Under the pieces are notes generated by a model. The model had not been told where the DNA came from, did no database searches, and worked only from the letters and a program-made list of their open reading frames with translations. From HKCCE3408 sp038530555 (GTDB lineage: Bacteria > Pseudomonadota > Alphaproteobacteria > Rhodobacterales > Rhodobacteraceae): 64,000 bases of DNA. This document shows, piece by piece, positions 17,267 to 26,011 of this stretch (position 1 is its first letter; every line of letters begins with the position of its first letter). Where the stretch lies: the NCBI GenBank assembly GCA_038530555.1, contig JBCBCN010000008.1, positions 1-64,000 of the forward strand, in the 5' to 3' direction. The position numbers and the translations under genes are program-made.

Positions 17267-18058
17267 ATGCAGGGCTCTGCCAATCTCAACATCATGATCA
17301 AGGCCGCCCGCAAGGCAGGGCGCTCGCTGGTGCGCGACTTCCGCGAGGTTGAAAACCTCCAGGTCTCGGTCAAAGGACCGGGCGATTTCGTCTCCAAGGC
17401 CGATGTCGCCGCCGAAGAGATTATCCGCGAAGAGCTGATGGACGCGCGGCCAAATTACGGCTGGCTTGGCGAAGAGAGCGATGGCGTGGCGGGCAAGGAC
17501 CCGACGCGGCGCTGGATTGTCGATCCGCTCGATGGGACCACGAACTTCCTGCACGGGATGCCCCATTGGGCGGTGTCGATCGCGCTGGAGTTTAAGGGCG
17601 AGATCGTGGCCGCGGTGATCTTCGACCCGGTCAAGGATGAGCTTTTCTATGCCGAGAAGGGCGCAGGCGCCTGGCTCAATGACAGTCAGCGTTTGCGGGT
17701 TTCGGGGCGCCGCCGGATGGCCGATGCGGTCTTTGCCGCCGGTCTGCCGCCCGATGGCGGGGCGTTTTTGCCTGAAATGCTGCAAGACCTGGCCCGGCTG
17801 ATGCCGAAATGCTCCGGCATGCGGCGCTATGGGGCGGCGGCGCTCGATCTCGCCTATGTGGCGGCGGGGCGCTATGACGGGTTCTGGGAATACCGTCTAA
17901 AGCCCTGGGATATCGCGGCGGGGATCCTGCTGGTGCGCGAGGCGGGCGGCTTTGTCGAAGCGCGGGAGCCGGGCGCCGACATCCTGACCTCCGGGCATCT
18001 CATCGCCGCCAATAGCGAGCTGTTCGAGCCCTTCGCGGCGGAGCTGCGGACCGCTTAG
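17267..18058 (+). CDS. suhB: Inositol monophosphatase family protein (SuhB-like)
   Basis: A 263-residue Mg-dependent phosphatase. Conserved metal-binding motifs are GEESDG, WIVDPLDGTTNF and, near the C-terminus, WDIAAG. Members hydrolyse inositol-1-phosphate or act in rRNA antitermination (SuhB); this sequence cannot tell which. Its TAG stop lies in the left arm of inverted-repeat element copy 2, and it converges with pcs. The upstream 89 bp hold no gene. Confidence 0.9.
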   Translation: MQGSANLNIMIKAARKAGRSLVRDFREVENLQVSVKGPGDFVSKADVAAEEIIREELMDARPNYGWLGEESDGVAGKDPTRRWIVDPLDGTTNFLHGMPHWAVSIALEFKGEIVAAVIFDPVKDELFYAEKGAGAWLNDSQRLRVSGRRRMADAVFAAGLPPDGGAFLPEMLQDLARLMPKCSGMRRYGAAALDLAYVAAGRYDGFWEYRLKPWDIAAGILLVREAGGFVEAREPGADILTSGHLIAANSELFEPFAAELRTA

Positions 18059-18161
18059 GTCGCCCCGCCTAAAACCTGAAACACGAAATACCCTGCCGCG
18101 CTGCGCGCTCTCGGGACATTTCGGTCACGTGATGTTTCAGGCTAAAGGCGGGACGCTTTAG
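18054..18161. repeat. Inverted-repeat element, copy 2 (108 bp)
   Basis: The arms CCCGCCTAAAACCTGAAACA and, read on the opposite strand, CCCGCCTTTAGCCTGAAACA pair with few mismatches. The centre is nearly identical to copy 1 (9103-9209). The left end contains the TAG stop of the suhB-like gene and the right end the TAA stop of pcs, so one element closes both convergent genes. No open frame or transposase is inside. Confidence 0.85.
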
Positions 18162-18847
18162 TCGTCGTCCAAAAGCTGCTGAAGCGCACCCGCGAGGCAC
18201 AGGTAGAGCGTGCTGATGCCGACAATCGCGCTGACCACCGGGCCCGGGTCGAAATCCTGGATCGCGGCCAGCACGATCGCCACGACCCACACCACCGACA
18301 CCGACAGCGTCAGCGGCCGCCAGCGCGCCGTACGCACCGGATGGACAAAGCGGATCGGCAAAAACAGTGCAGCGGTCAGGACCAGCACGAAGGCCAGGGC
18401 GATCCAGGGTGGCGGTTGCAGGACCAACAGCACCACCGCGACCATGTTCCAACACCCTGGAAAGCCTAGGAAACTTTTGTCTTCAGTCTTCATCCTCGTG
18501 TCGGCGAAATAGACCGCGCTGGCCACTGGCACACCGACCAGGACCATCAGGCCCGACCAATCGGGCACCAGGCCGGCCGCGTAGATCGCGTAGATCGGAA
18601 TGACCACATAGGTCAGGAAATCGATAACCAGATCGAGGATCACCCCGTCAATCTCGGGCGCGTGGTCTGACACCGAAAAGCGCCGGGCCAGCGGTCCGTC
18701 GATGCCGTCGACCACAAAGGCCAGGGCCAGCCAGATCGCCATCAGCGCCCAATCCCCCGCCACCGCTGCCAGAAAGCCCAGCATCGCCAGGCCGGCGCCC
18801 GTCGCGGTGAAAAGGTGAACGGCCATCGCCGTGTTGCGCGGTGTCAT
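18158..18847 (-). CDS. pcs: Phosphatidylcholine synthase
   Basis: A 229-residue integral membrane enzyme that condenses choline with CDP-diacylglycerol to give phosphatidylcholine directly. The CDP-alcohol phosphotransferase motif is visible as DGIDGPLARRF then EIDGVILDLVIDF, with the spaced Asp residues that bind metal. About eight hydrophobic helices fill the chain. Length and the RMKTEDKSFLGFPGCWN segment fit Pcs rather than PssA or PgsA. The start MTPRNTAMAV is preferred over one six codons upstream. Phosphatidylcholine synthesis of this type is a hallmark of plant- and marine-associated alphaproteobacteria. Confidence 0.92.
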   Translation of the reverse strand: MTPRNTAMAVHLFTATGAGLAMLGFLAAVAGDWALMAIWLALAFVVDGIDGPLARRFSVSDHAPEIDGVILDLVIDFLTYVVIPIYAIYAAGLVPDWSGLMVLVGVPVASAVYFADTRMKTEDKSFLGFPGCWNMVAVVLLVLQPPPWIALAFVLVLTAALFLPIRFVHPVRTARWRPLTLSVSVVWVVAIVLAAIQDFDPGPVVSAIVGISTLYLCLAGALQQLLDDD

Positions 18848-18964
18848 GCGGCTACATGACAACAAAGCGCGCGGGTTTCAACCGAACGCTCGCGACGGGG
18901 GCGGGCCGGCGGCGAGCCTGGGCAAGCCCGGCGCGCGGTGGATTTTCTCCGTCACTCGCCCCGC

Positions 18965-19918
18965 TCAGGTCGCTTTTGGATGGGCCGCGTTATAGACGTC
19001 GATCAGCCGTGCCGTGTCCACGCCCGTATAGGCCTGGGTCGTCGAGAGCGAGGCATGGCCCAGAAGCTCTTGGATCGCGCGCAGATCGCCGCCCGCATTC
19101 AACAAATGCGTCGCAAAGCTGTGGCGCATGGCGTGCGGCGTGGCCGTCGCCGGAAGGCCCAGTTGCGCCCGCGCCCGCGCCATCACGCCCGAGACCTGGC
19201 GCGGATTTAGCGCGCCGCCCCGGATGCCACGAAACAGCGGCTTGCCGTTCCTAAGGGGGTGCGGACACAAAAGCGCGTAGCGGCTGACGGCCTCGCGTGC
19301 GGCAGGCAGGACGGGCACTTCGCGTTCCTTGCCGCCCTTGCCCCGGATCCTGAGGATTGTGGCAAGGGGCAGGATATCGCCCTTGAGCGCCAGCGCCTCG
19401 GAGATCCTCAGACCGCAGCCATAAAGCAGCATCAGCACCGCGCTGTCTCGGGCCGAGACCCAATCACGGTCATCCTGCGCCTCAACCTGGGCGATGATCT
19501 CGCGCGCGGCGGGTTCGGCCAGGGGGCGAGGCAGTTTGCGCTCATATTTCGGGCTGCGCGTGGCGAAGACCGCCGAGGCATCGAATTTGTCGCGCTCGCA
19601 CCACCAGCGGTAGAAGCTTTTGACCGCCGACAGGCGCCTGGCCAGGGACCGGGCGGTGATCCCGTGATTGCGCTCGGACGCCATCCACGCGCGCATGTCG
19701 CGCGTCGTGACCTCTTTGAGTGCGCAGGGCGCGGGCACATCCTCGCCGTGGTGGATCTGAAAGCTCAGAAAGCTGCGCAGATCGGCGCCGTAGGCCCGCA
19801 AGGTGCGGGGCGAGGAGGCCGTGATCGCGCGGCGATGGTCGAGCCAGGCGGACAAAAGATTGGAGAGGGCGGGGCTGAGAGACAGCGCCGCATCCTCATC
19901 GCGGGTATCGCGGGCCAT
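18965..19918 (-). CDS. xerC: Tyrosine recombinase XerC
   Basis: A 317-residue tyrosine recombinase that resolves chromosome dimers at dif with XerD. The SAM-like N-terminal domain covers about residues 12-110. The catalytic set is present: Arg in GCGLRISEAL, Lys in RGKGGKERE, His/Arg in HAMRHSFATHLL, His in LLGHASLSTTQ and the Tyr nucleophile just after, in QAYTGVD. The DUF484 gene lies 9 bp upstream on the same strand, the usual DUF484-xerC pairing. Its Xer context argues against a phage integrase. Confidence 0.95.
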   Translation of the reverse strand: MARDTRDEDAALSLSPALSNLLSAWLDHRRAITASSPRTLRAYGADLRSFLSFQIHHGEDVPAPCALKEVTTRDMRAWMASERNHGITARSLARRLSAVKSFYRWWCERDKFDASAVFATRSPKYERKLPRPLAEPAAREIIAQVEAQDDRDWVSARDSAVLMLLYGCGLRISEALALKGDILPLATILRIRGKGGKEREVPVLPAAREAVSRYALLCPHPLRNGKPLFRGIRGGALNPRQVSGVMARARAQLGLPATATPHAMRHSFATHLLNAGGDLRAIQELLGHASLSTTQAYTGVDTARLIDVYNAAHPKAT

Positions 19919-19927
19919 GGCGCGACC

Positions 19928-20650
19928 TCAACCCAACCAACGCCGCATCAGGCGTTCGAAGACAGCGGCAAAGAAGGTCAGAAGATCGGTGCCCTGGCTG
20001 GGGCGGAACTGCTGCGCGTCCTCTGAGCCCAGGACCAGAAGGGCGGGCAGACGACCGGCGCCCAGGTCAATGGGCATCAGCGCCTCGGACCGGATCCAGC
20101 TTTCGTCCTCGCCAAAGACCCGCTCGGCCTCATCGCCTGCGGGCCTGAGGGTGACGGGTCGGGCCGGCAGGTTGCGCCCGCCGCTGATATATTCGCTAAC
20201 GAAACCGGGCGCGGCGATACACAGGACGTGTTGCAGGCTTTGCACCTGGGGGCTGCCATCGGCGGCCTCTTCGGCGGCGGTCGATTCCAAGACCAGGCGG
20301 ACCCGGTCGACACGAAGCCCAGAGGCGATCTCTCCGCTCAGCGCCTGCAGGAAGCTTTCGAAATCCGGCTGGTCGAGCATGGCCAGGATCGCGCGGTGGA
20401 TCTGGTTCGTCCCAGCCAGGTTTTCATAGGCCGCCGCGATGACCGAGCGGTGGGTGTCCTCGAGCCGTTCGAGCCGGTCCTCCAGACGCTCCATCGCGAT
20501 GCCGCGCATATCGACGACATTGCCGCCCATCAGACGCTCATTGGCGCTCATCAGCGCCCGCATCAGGTCACGATCTTCTAGGACTAATTCTGGATCGCTG
20601 AGGACGCGCGCACGCCAATCCTCAGGCGCCTGCGCCTGCTCTGTCTGCAT
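19928..20650 (-). CDS. DUF484 family protein
   Basis: A 240-residue cytoplasmic protein with an N-terminal helix/coiled-coil region (LEDRLERLEDTHRSVIAAAYENL) and a GAF-like C-terminal half. DUF484 proteins are routinely encoded next to xerC, but their function is not established. The ATG is preceded by a purine-poor but AT-rich leader. The 130 bp upstream contain three DnaA-box-like sites, which may mean that expression is tied to replication. Confidence 0.88.
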   Translation of the reverse strand: MQTEQAQAPEDWRARVLSDPELVLEDRDLMRALMSANERLMGGNVVDMRGIAMERLEDRLERLEDTHRSVIAAAYENLAGTNQIHRAILAMLDQPDFESFLQALSGEIASGLRVDRVRLVLESTAAEEAADGSPQVQSLQHVLCIAAPGFVSEYISGGRNLPARPVTLRPAGDEAERVFGEDESWIRSEALMPIDLGAGRLPALLVLGSEDAQQFRPSQGTDLLTFFAAVFERLMRRWLG

Positions 20651-20732
20651 TTTTTACTGCCTCGTCTTATAGTTGTTAGACGAAGTTCTAGCAAAGCTGG
20701 GGCGATCTGGACAGTGTTTTTGCGCCACAGGC

Positions 20733-20766
20733 TGTGGATAAGTTATCCACCACTACCTGTGGATAT
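20733..20766. promoter_or_regulatory. Cluster of three DnaA-box-like sites
   Basis: A perfect DnaA box on the minus strand (TGTGGATAA, 20733-20741) is followed one base later by TTATCCACC on the plus strand (20743-20751, one mismatch) and by TGTGGATAT (20758-20766, one mismatch). The first two make a near-perfect palindrome. They lie between fsa and the DUF484/xerC genes. No AT-rich unwinding region typical of an origin is obvious beside them. Confidence 0.7.
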
Positions 20767-20780
20767 CTATAAGTGCTCGA

Positions 20781-21434
20781 TTACAAGATGGACTGCCCGG
20801 TGGCCGCCCAATCCTTCAAAAAGGCGTCGAGGCCCTTGTCGGTCAGGACATGATTGGCCATCGCCTTGATCACGCCCGGGGGCGCCGTGGCGACATCCGC
20901 GCCGATCAAAGCGACATCCTTCATGTGATTGGCGCTGCGGATCGAGGCAGCGAGGATCTGCGTCTCGTATCCATAATTGTCGTAGATCTGCCGGATATCG
21001 GCGATCAGGTCCGTTCCGTCGAGATTGAGATCATCGAGACGACCGATAAAGGGCGAGATAAACGTCGCGCCCGCCTTCGCCGCCAGCAGCGCCTGATTGG
21101 CCGAAAAGCACAGCGTGACATTGACCATCCGGCCCTCATCGCTGAGCGTTTTACAGGCCTTGAGACCCGCCCAGGTCAGCGGCACTTTGATGGTGATGTT
21201 GTCGGCAATCTTTGCCAACTCCCGCCCCTCCGCGATCATGCCCTCAGCATCGGTGGCCACGGTCTCGGCAGAGACGGGCCCGTCGACCAGGGCGCAGATC
21301 TCGGCAGTCACCTCTTTGATGTCGCGGCCCGATTTCATGATCAGCGAGGGATTGGTCGTGACCCCGTCGACCATGCCCAATTCGTTCAACTCGGCGATGG
21401 CCTCGATCTCGGCGGTGTCGACAAAAAATTTCAT
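20781..21434 (-). CDS. fsa: Fructose-6-phosphate aldolase / small transaldolase
   Basis: A 217-residue TIM-barrel enzyme of the short transaldolase family. MKFFVDTAEIEAI and DGVTTNPSLI open the chain; the Schiff-base Lys lies in NITIKVPLTWAGL, and FISPFIGRLDD closes the active site. Bacteria annotate these as fructose-6-phosphate aldolase or transaldolase; which reaction dominates depends on a single residue that I did not assign. It is divergent from priA across 171 bp. Confidence 0.92.
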   Translation of the reverse strand: MKFFVDTAEIEAIAELNELGMVDGVTTNPSLIMKSGRDIKEVTAEICALVDGPVSAETVATDAEGMIAEGRELAKIADNITIKVPLTWAGLKACKTLSDEGRMVNVTLCFSANQALLAAKAGATFISPFIGRLDDLNLDGTDLIADIRQIYDNYGYETQILAASIRSANHMKDVALIGADVATAPPGVIKAMANHVLTDKGLDAFLKDWAATGQSIL

Positions 21435-21605
21435 GGGTTTGGGGTCCTTGGCTGGGCGTGTCTGAACATTCGGCTGTTTGATAGCGCAAACACCACCCGA
21501 GGTGAACGGCCCATTTGCCGCGCGTCCCGGGCGCCTCTCGCGCCGCCGAAAACCAAGGCCGAGACGCTCTTGTCACCGCCCGCGCCGCGTCCCATCTTCG
21601 CGGGC

Positions 21606-23822
21606 GTGAGCCAGCATGATCCCGAGTATTTCGAAGAAGGCGCCCTGGTGGCGGTGCTGACCAGTGAGCCGCTGGACCGGACGCTGGATTATAAGGCGCC
21701 CGAGGGCGGCTGTTGGCTCGGCGCATTCGTTGAGGTGCCGCTGGGACCGCGCAAGGTGATCGGCGTGGTCTGGGGCGCGGGGCGCGGTGACTTTGATTTG
21801 GCCCGGATCCGCGCGGTGCATAAGGTCCTCGATGCCGCACCCATGCGCGCCGAATTGCGGGAGTTTCTGACCCGCGCGGGCGCCTATACCTTCACCTCGA
21901 TGCCCGCGATGCTGCGGCTGGCCACGCGGGTGCCGGGCCTGGGCGATCCGCCCTCGATGCGTAAGATCTACCGTCTGGGTCATGCTGAGCCCGAACGGGT
22001 AACGCAGGCCCGCGCGCGCGTTCTCGAAGTGCTGGAGGCCTATGGCGGCGCGGGCTTCACGCTCAAGGAGCTGGCGGAGCAGGCAGGCGTTTCCAGCAGC
22101 GTTGTCAAAGGCTTGGTCGCCCAAGGCGCGGTTGCCGAACTGGATGCGCCGCGCGATGCGCCCTACCGACCGCTCGACCCCACGCTGCCGGGCAAAGCGC
22201 TGAGCGCGGAGCAGCAGCGCGCGGTCGACGCCTTGAGAGACGGGGGAGGCGACGGGCGCGGCAACGGGGGCGATTTCACCGCAACCTTGCTCAAGGGCGT
22301 AACCGGATCGGGCAAAACGGAGGTCTATCTTGAAGCCGTCGCTGCCTGCCTGGCCCAGGGGCGTCAGGCGCTCGTCCTGCTGCCCGAGATCGCGCTGACG
22401 TCTGAGTTCCTCGCCCGGGTCGAGGCGCGCTTTGGCGCCCGTCCGGCCGAGTGGCATTCCGGTGTTTCCATGACCGAGCGGCGCCGCTGTTGGCGCATGG
22501 TCGGCCAAGGTGGGGCCGAGTTTGTCGTCGGCGCGCGCTCGGCGCTCTTTCTGCCGTTTCGCGATCTGGGTCTGATCGTCGTCGATGAAGAACACGACGG
22601 CTCCTACAAGCAGGAGGACGGCGTCCTTTATAATGCCCGCGACATGGCGGTGCTCCGCGGTGCGCTGAACGCGGCCTCGGTGATCCTGGCCTCGGCCACG
22701 CCCTCGCTGGAAAGCTGGTCGAATGCGGAAGCGGGAAAATACCGCCGCCTCGATCTGCCCACGCGGTTCGGCGCGGCAGAGCTGCCGCAGATGCGCGCCA
22801 TCGACATGCGCACCGAAGAGATGCCGGGCGGCACCTGGATCTCACCCAGCCTCGCGCACGCGGTCGAGACGCGGCTTGAGGCGGGGGAGCAGTCGCTATT
22901 GTTCATCAACCGTCGCGGCTATGCGCCCGTTACGCTCTGCCGGGCTTGCGGGCATCAGATGGAATGCGCCCATTGTGATGCCCGCATGGTCGAGCATCGC
23001 TTTCAAAAGCGCCTGATGTGCCATCAATGCGGGGAGACGGCGCCGATCCCGGAGGCCTGTCCGTCCTGCGGGACCGCCGGGCAGATGACCGCCGTCGGCC
23101 CGGGGGTGGAGCGGCTGGCCGAAGAGGCGCAGGCGCGGTTTCCGGACGCCAAACTGGCCGTGCTGTCCTCGGACATGTTCGGCTCGAGCCGGGCGCTCAA
23201 GGCGCGGATCGAAGACATCGCCAGCGGTGAGATTGATATCATCATCGGCACGCAACTCGTGGCCAAGGGCCATAACTTCCCGCGTTTGACCCTGGTCGGC
23301 GCGGTCGATGCCGATCTGGGCCTCCACGGCTCAGACCTGCGCGCGGCGGAGCGGACCTTTCAGCTGATGCGCCAGGTGTCGGGCCGGGCCGGGCGGGCCG
23401 AGGCGCCGGGTCTCGCGCTCTTGCAGACATTTCAGCCCGAGCACCGCGTGATCCAGGCCATCTTGGGCGGAGAGGAAGAGGCGTTCTGGCAGGCCGAGGC
23501 CGCCGAGCGGGAGGCTGCGGCAATGCCGCCCTTCGGCCGCCTTGCCGGGGTGATCATATCGGCCCCTGAGGCGGCGGCGGCCTTCGATCTGGGCCATCAC
23601 CTGGCGCGCCGCGACGATCCGCTGCGCGATGTGGGCGCGGTGATCTACGGCCCGGCTCCGGCGCCCATCGCAAGGGTGCGCGGGCGTCACCGGGTGCGTC
23701 TGTTGATCAAAGCGCCCAAGCCCGTGCCGCTGCAAGTGGCGATCGGCCGCTGGTTGGCGGGCCTGAAATTGCCCAGCGGGGTGCGATTGGCCGTCGATAT
23801 CGACCCGCAAAGCTTTTACTAG
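21606..23822 (+). CDS. priA: Primosomal protein N' (replication restart helicase)
   Basis: A 738-residue superfamily 2 helicase that reloads the replisome at stalled forks. Walker A is GVTGSGKTE, Walker B is VVDEEHDGSY. Two Cys clusters (CRACGHQMECAHC, then CHQCGETAPIPEACPSC) form the zinc domain, and the C-terminal motif V region reads IDIIIGTQLVAKGHNFP. The frame stays open far upstream, but those codons lie antisense to fsa; the GTG giving MSQHDPEYFEEG fits the normal N-terminus, so I chose it. Confidence 0.93.
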   Translation: MSQHDPEYFEEGALVAVLTSEPLDRTLDYKAPEGGCWLGAFVEVPLGPRKVIGVVWGAGRGDFDLARIRAVHKVLDAAPMRAELREFLTRAGAYTFTSMPAMLRLATRVPGLGDPPSMRKIYRLGHAEPERVTQARARVLEVLEAYGGAGFTLKELAEQAGVSSSVVKGLVAQGAVAELDAPRDAPYRPLDPTLPGKALSAEQQRAVDALRDGGGDGRGNGGDFTATLLKGVTGSGKTEVYLEAVAACLAQGRQALVLLPEIALTSEFLARVEARFGARPAEWHSGVSMTERRRCWRMVGQGGAEFVVGARSALFLPFRDLGLIVVDEEHDGSYKQEDGVLYNARDMAVLRGALNAASVILASATPSLESWSNAEAGKYRRLDLPTRFGAAELPQMRAIDMRTEEMPGGTWISPSLAHAVETRLEAGEQSLLFINRRGYAPVTLCRACGHQMECAHCDARMVEHRFQKRLMCHQCGETAPIPEACPSCGTAGQMTAVGPGVERLAEEAQARFPDAKLAVLSSDMFGSSRALKARIEDIASGEIDIIIGTQLVAKGHNFPRLTLVGAVDADLGLHGSDLRAAERTFQLMRQVSGRAGRAEAPGLALLQTFQPEHRVIQAILGGEEEAFWQAEAAEREAAAMPPFGRLAGVIISAPEAAAAFDLGHHLARRDDPLRDVGAVIYGPAPAPIARVRGRHRVRLLIKAPKPVPLQVAIGRWLAGLKLPSGVRLAVDIDPQSFY

Positions 23823-23963
23823 GCGCGGCACACGGCTAAAACGTCCGGGTTCGCGCTGTGGATAGATTCTGCTTTGGATAGATTCTCGCGCCCCGCCCGT
23901 AGCAAGTTCCAAGACCTCAACGCGCGCCGCCCACCCCTTGGGCCGCCACCGGATCGACGCCAG

Positions 23964-25067
23964 ATGACCGACGCTATCACATCCCGCACGGGGCCCGAAC
24001 CGCAGCCAGGGATCCTGGATATTTCGCCCTATGTCGGCGGGAAAAGCACGCTCGGCGGGCATGACCGCGTCATCAAGCTGAGCTCGAACGAGAACCCGTT
24101 CGGCCCGCCGCCCGCTGCGGTGACTGCGATGCAGGCGACACTGGCCTCGATGCACCGCTACCCCTCCACCGATCACGCCGCCCTGCGCGGGGCCATCGGT
24201 GAGGTCCACGGCCTTGATCCCGCGCGCATTATCCTTGGCGTGGGCTCGGACGAGATCCTGACGCTGCTCGCTCAGGCCTATGCGGGTCCGGGCGATGAGG
24301 TGCTGTTCACCGAGCATGGCTTTTCGATCTACCGCATCGTGGCGCTCGCGGCGGGCGCGACACCCGTCGCGGTGCCCGAAGCCGAGCGGGTGACAGATGT
24401 GGACGCCTTGGTGGCGCGGGCGGGGCCTGAGACGCGGCTGTGTTATATCGCCAATCCGAACAATCCTACGGGCACGATGATCGGGCTTAAGGCGCTTGAG
24501 GATCTGGCCCGGCGCTTGCCAGAGACCTGTCTTATGGTGCTCGACGGGGCCTATGCCGAGTTCGTCGCGGGCTATGACGGGGGCGCGGCCCTGATCGATG
24601 CGCATCCCAACGTGGTGATGACCCGGACGTTTTCAAAGATCTACGGGCTGGGCGGCCTGCGTGTCGGCTGGGGCTATGCGTCGCCTGAGATCATCGACGT
24701 GCTCAACCGGATCCGCGGGCCTTTCAACCTGTCGAGCGTTGCGCTGGCCGGGGCCGAGGCGGCAGTGCGTGATCAGGGCTTTGTCGAGGAATGCCGTACC
24801 GCCAATGAGGCCGACCGCGCGCGTCTTTTAGGCGGGCTCAGGCAGTTGGGCCTGGCCTGCGACGAGAGCTTTGGCAATTTCATCCTGGCCCGCGCGGCGG
24901 ATGTGGCCGAGGCCGACGCCATCGAAACGGCACTGGCCCGGGCGGGTATCGTGATCCGGCGCGTGGGCGGCTATGGCTTTCCCACTGGCCTGCGCATCTC
25001 GGTCGGCACGCCCGATGAGGTCAGCGCCGTGATCTCGGCTCTCACCGCATGGCGGAGCGCGGCATGA
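23964..25067 (+). CDS. hisC: Histidinol-phosphate aminotransferase
   Basis: A 367-residue class I PLP aminotransferase. LSSNENPFGPPP near the start and the PLP Lys motif TFSKIYGLGGLRVGW are diagnostic; the NPNNPTGT motif is present. It can serve histidine synthesis and, in many bacteria, the last transamination to Tyr and Phe. Its TGA overlaps the ATG of the prephenate dehydrogenase gene by 4 bp, which supports a double role in aromatic amino acids. The ATG with the family N-terminus lies 30 codons inside a longer frame. Confidence 0.92.
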   Translation: MTDAITSRTGPEPQPGILDISPYVGGKSTLGGHDRVIKLSSNENPFGPPPAAVTAMQATLASMHRYPSTDHAALRGAIGEVHGLDPARIILGVGSDEILTLLAQAYAGPGDEVLFTEHGFSIYRIVALAAGATPVAVPEAERVTDVDALVARAGPETRLCYIANPNNPTGTMIGLKALEDLARRLPETCLMVLDGAYAEFVAGYDGGAALIDAHPNVVMTRTFSKIYGLGGLRVGWGYASPEIIDVLNRIRGPFNLSSVALAGAEAAVRDQGFVEECRTANEADRARLLGGLRQLGLACDESFGNFILARAADVAEADAIETALARAGIVIRRVGGYGFPTGLRISVGTPDEVSAVISALTAWRSAA

Positions 25068-26011
25068 GCCAGATCTTTGACCGTGTGGCCCTGATCGGCC
25101 TGGGCCTGATCGCGGGCTCGATGTCCCGGGCGATACGTGGCGCGGGCCTGGCGGGTGAAGTCGTGGGCAGCGATATCTCACCTGAAGTTCGGGCAGAGGC
25201 CGCCGAGATCGACCTGGTTGACCGGGTCTGCGACACGGCCGCCGAGGCAGTTGAGGGCGCCGATCTTGTGGTGCTCGCCGTGCCGGTCGGCGCGATGGGG
25301 CAGGTGGCCCAAGAGATCGGCCCCCATCTGAGCCCCGGCGCCACGCTGAGCGATGTGGGCTCGGTCAAGCGGGACGTTATCGCCGCCGTCACGCCGCATC
25401 TGCCCGAGGGTGTGCATTTCGTCCCCGCCCATCCCCTGGCCGGGACCGAGCATTCCGGGCCGCGCGCGGGCTTTGCCGAGCTTTTCGTCAACCGCTACAC
25501 CCTGCTGGTGCCGGTCGAGGGGAGCGACCGTGCGGCGGTGGATCGCCTGGGGGATCTGTGGCGCGGCATGGGCGCCAATATCGATGAGATTGAGCCCGAG
25601 CGTCACGATCTGGTCCTCGCCGTGACCAGCCATGCGCCGCATCTGATCGCCTATACAATGGTCGGTGTGGCCGATGATCTGAGCCGTGTGACCAACAGCG
25701 AAGTGATCAAATATTCCGCCTCGGGCTTTCGCGATTTCACCCGGATCGCGGCCTCTGATCCGGTGATGTGGCGCGATGTGTTTCTCAGCAACAAAGAGGC
25801 GACGCTGGAGATCCTGGGCCGCTTCACCGAGGAGCTTTTCGCCCTGCAACATGCGATCCGCGGCGGCGACGGGCCCAAGCTTGAAAGCTATTTCACCCGC
25901 ACCCGAGCGATCCGGCGCGGCATCATCGAAGCCGGGCAGGACACACATGAGCCTAATTTCGGGCGTAGTGCAGTGGCATCTGTCGGTGCGGAGGATGAAG
26001 CGGCGGAATGA
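25064..26011 (+). CDS. tyrC: Prephenate/arogenate dehydrogenase
   Basis: A 315-residue NAD(P)-dependent dehydrogenase for tyrosine synthesis. The Rossmann motif is VALIGLGLIAGSM and the adenine-ribose Asp is in VVGSDIS. The catalytic His lies in HPLAGTEHSGP. No ACT domain is visible, as in the short alphaproteobacterial TyrA/TyrC forms. It overlaps hisC upstream by 4 bp and the extensin-family gene downstream by 4 bp (ATGA), so three genes are likely translated in series. Confidence 0.9.
   Translation: MSQIFDRVALIGLGLIAGSMSRAIRGAGLAGEVVGSDISPEVRAEAAEIDLVDRVCDTAAEAVEGADLVVLAVPVGAMGQVAQEIGPHLSPGATLSDVGSVKRDVIAAVTPHLPEGVHFVPAHPLAGTEHSGPRAGFAELFVNRYTLLVPVEGSDRAAVDRLGDLWRGMGANIDEIEPERHDLVLAVTSHAPHLIAYTMVGVADDLSRVTNSEVIKYSASGFRDFTRIAASDPVMWRDVFLSNKEATLEILGRFTEELFALQHAIRGGDGPKLESYFTRTRAIRRGIIEAGQDTHEPNFGRSAVASVGAEDEAAE

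Noticed and set aside
20700..20780. Chromosome replication origin
   Set aside because: The DnaA-box-like cluster is small and has no clear AT-rich unwinding region or origin-linked genes.
20850..21605. A long N-terminal extension of priA running antisense through fsa
   Set aside because: The priA family N-terminus begins at the GTG at 21606, and fsa on the other strand is complete and conserved.
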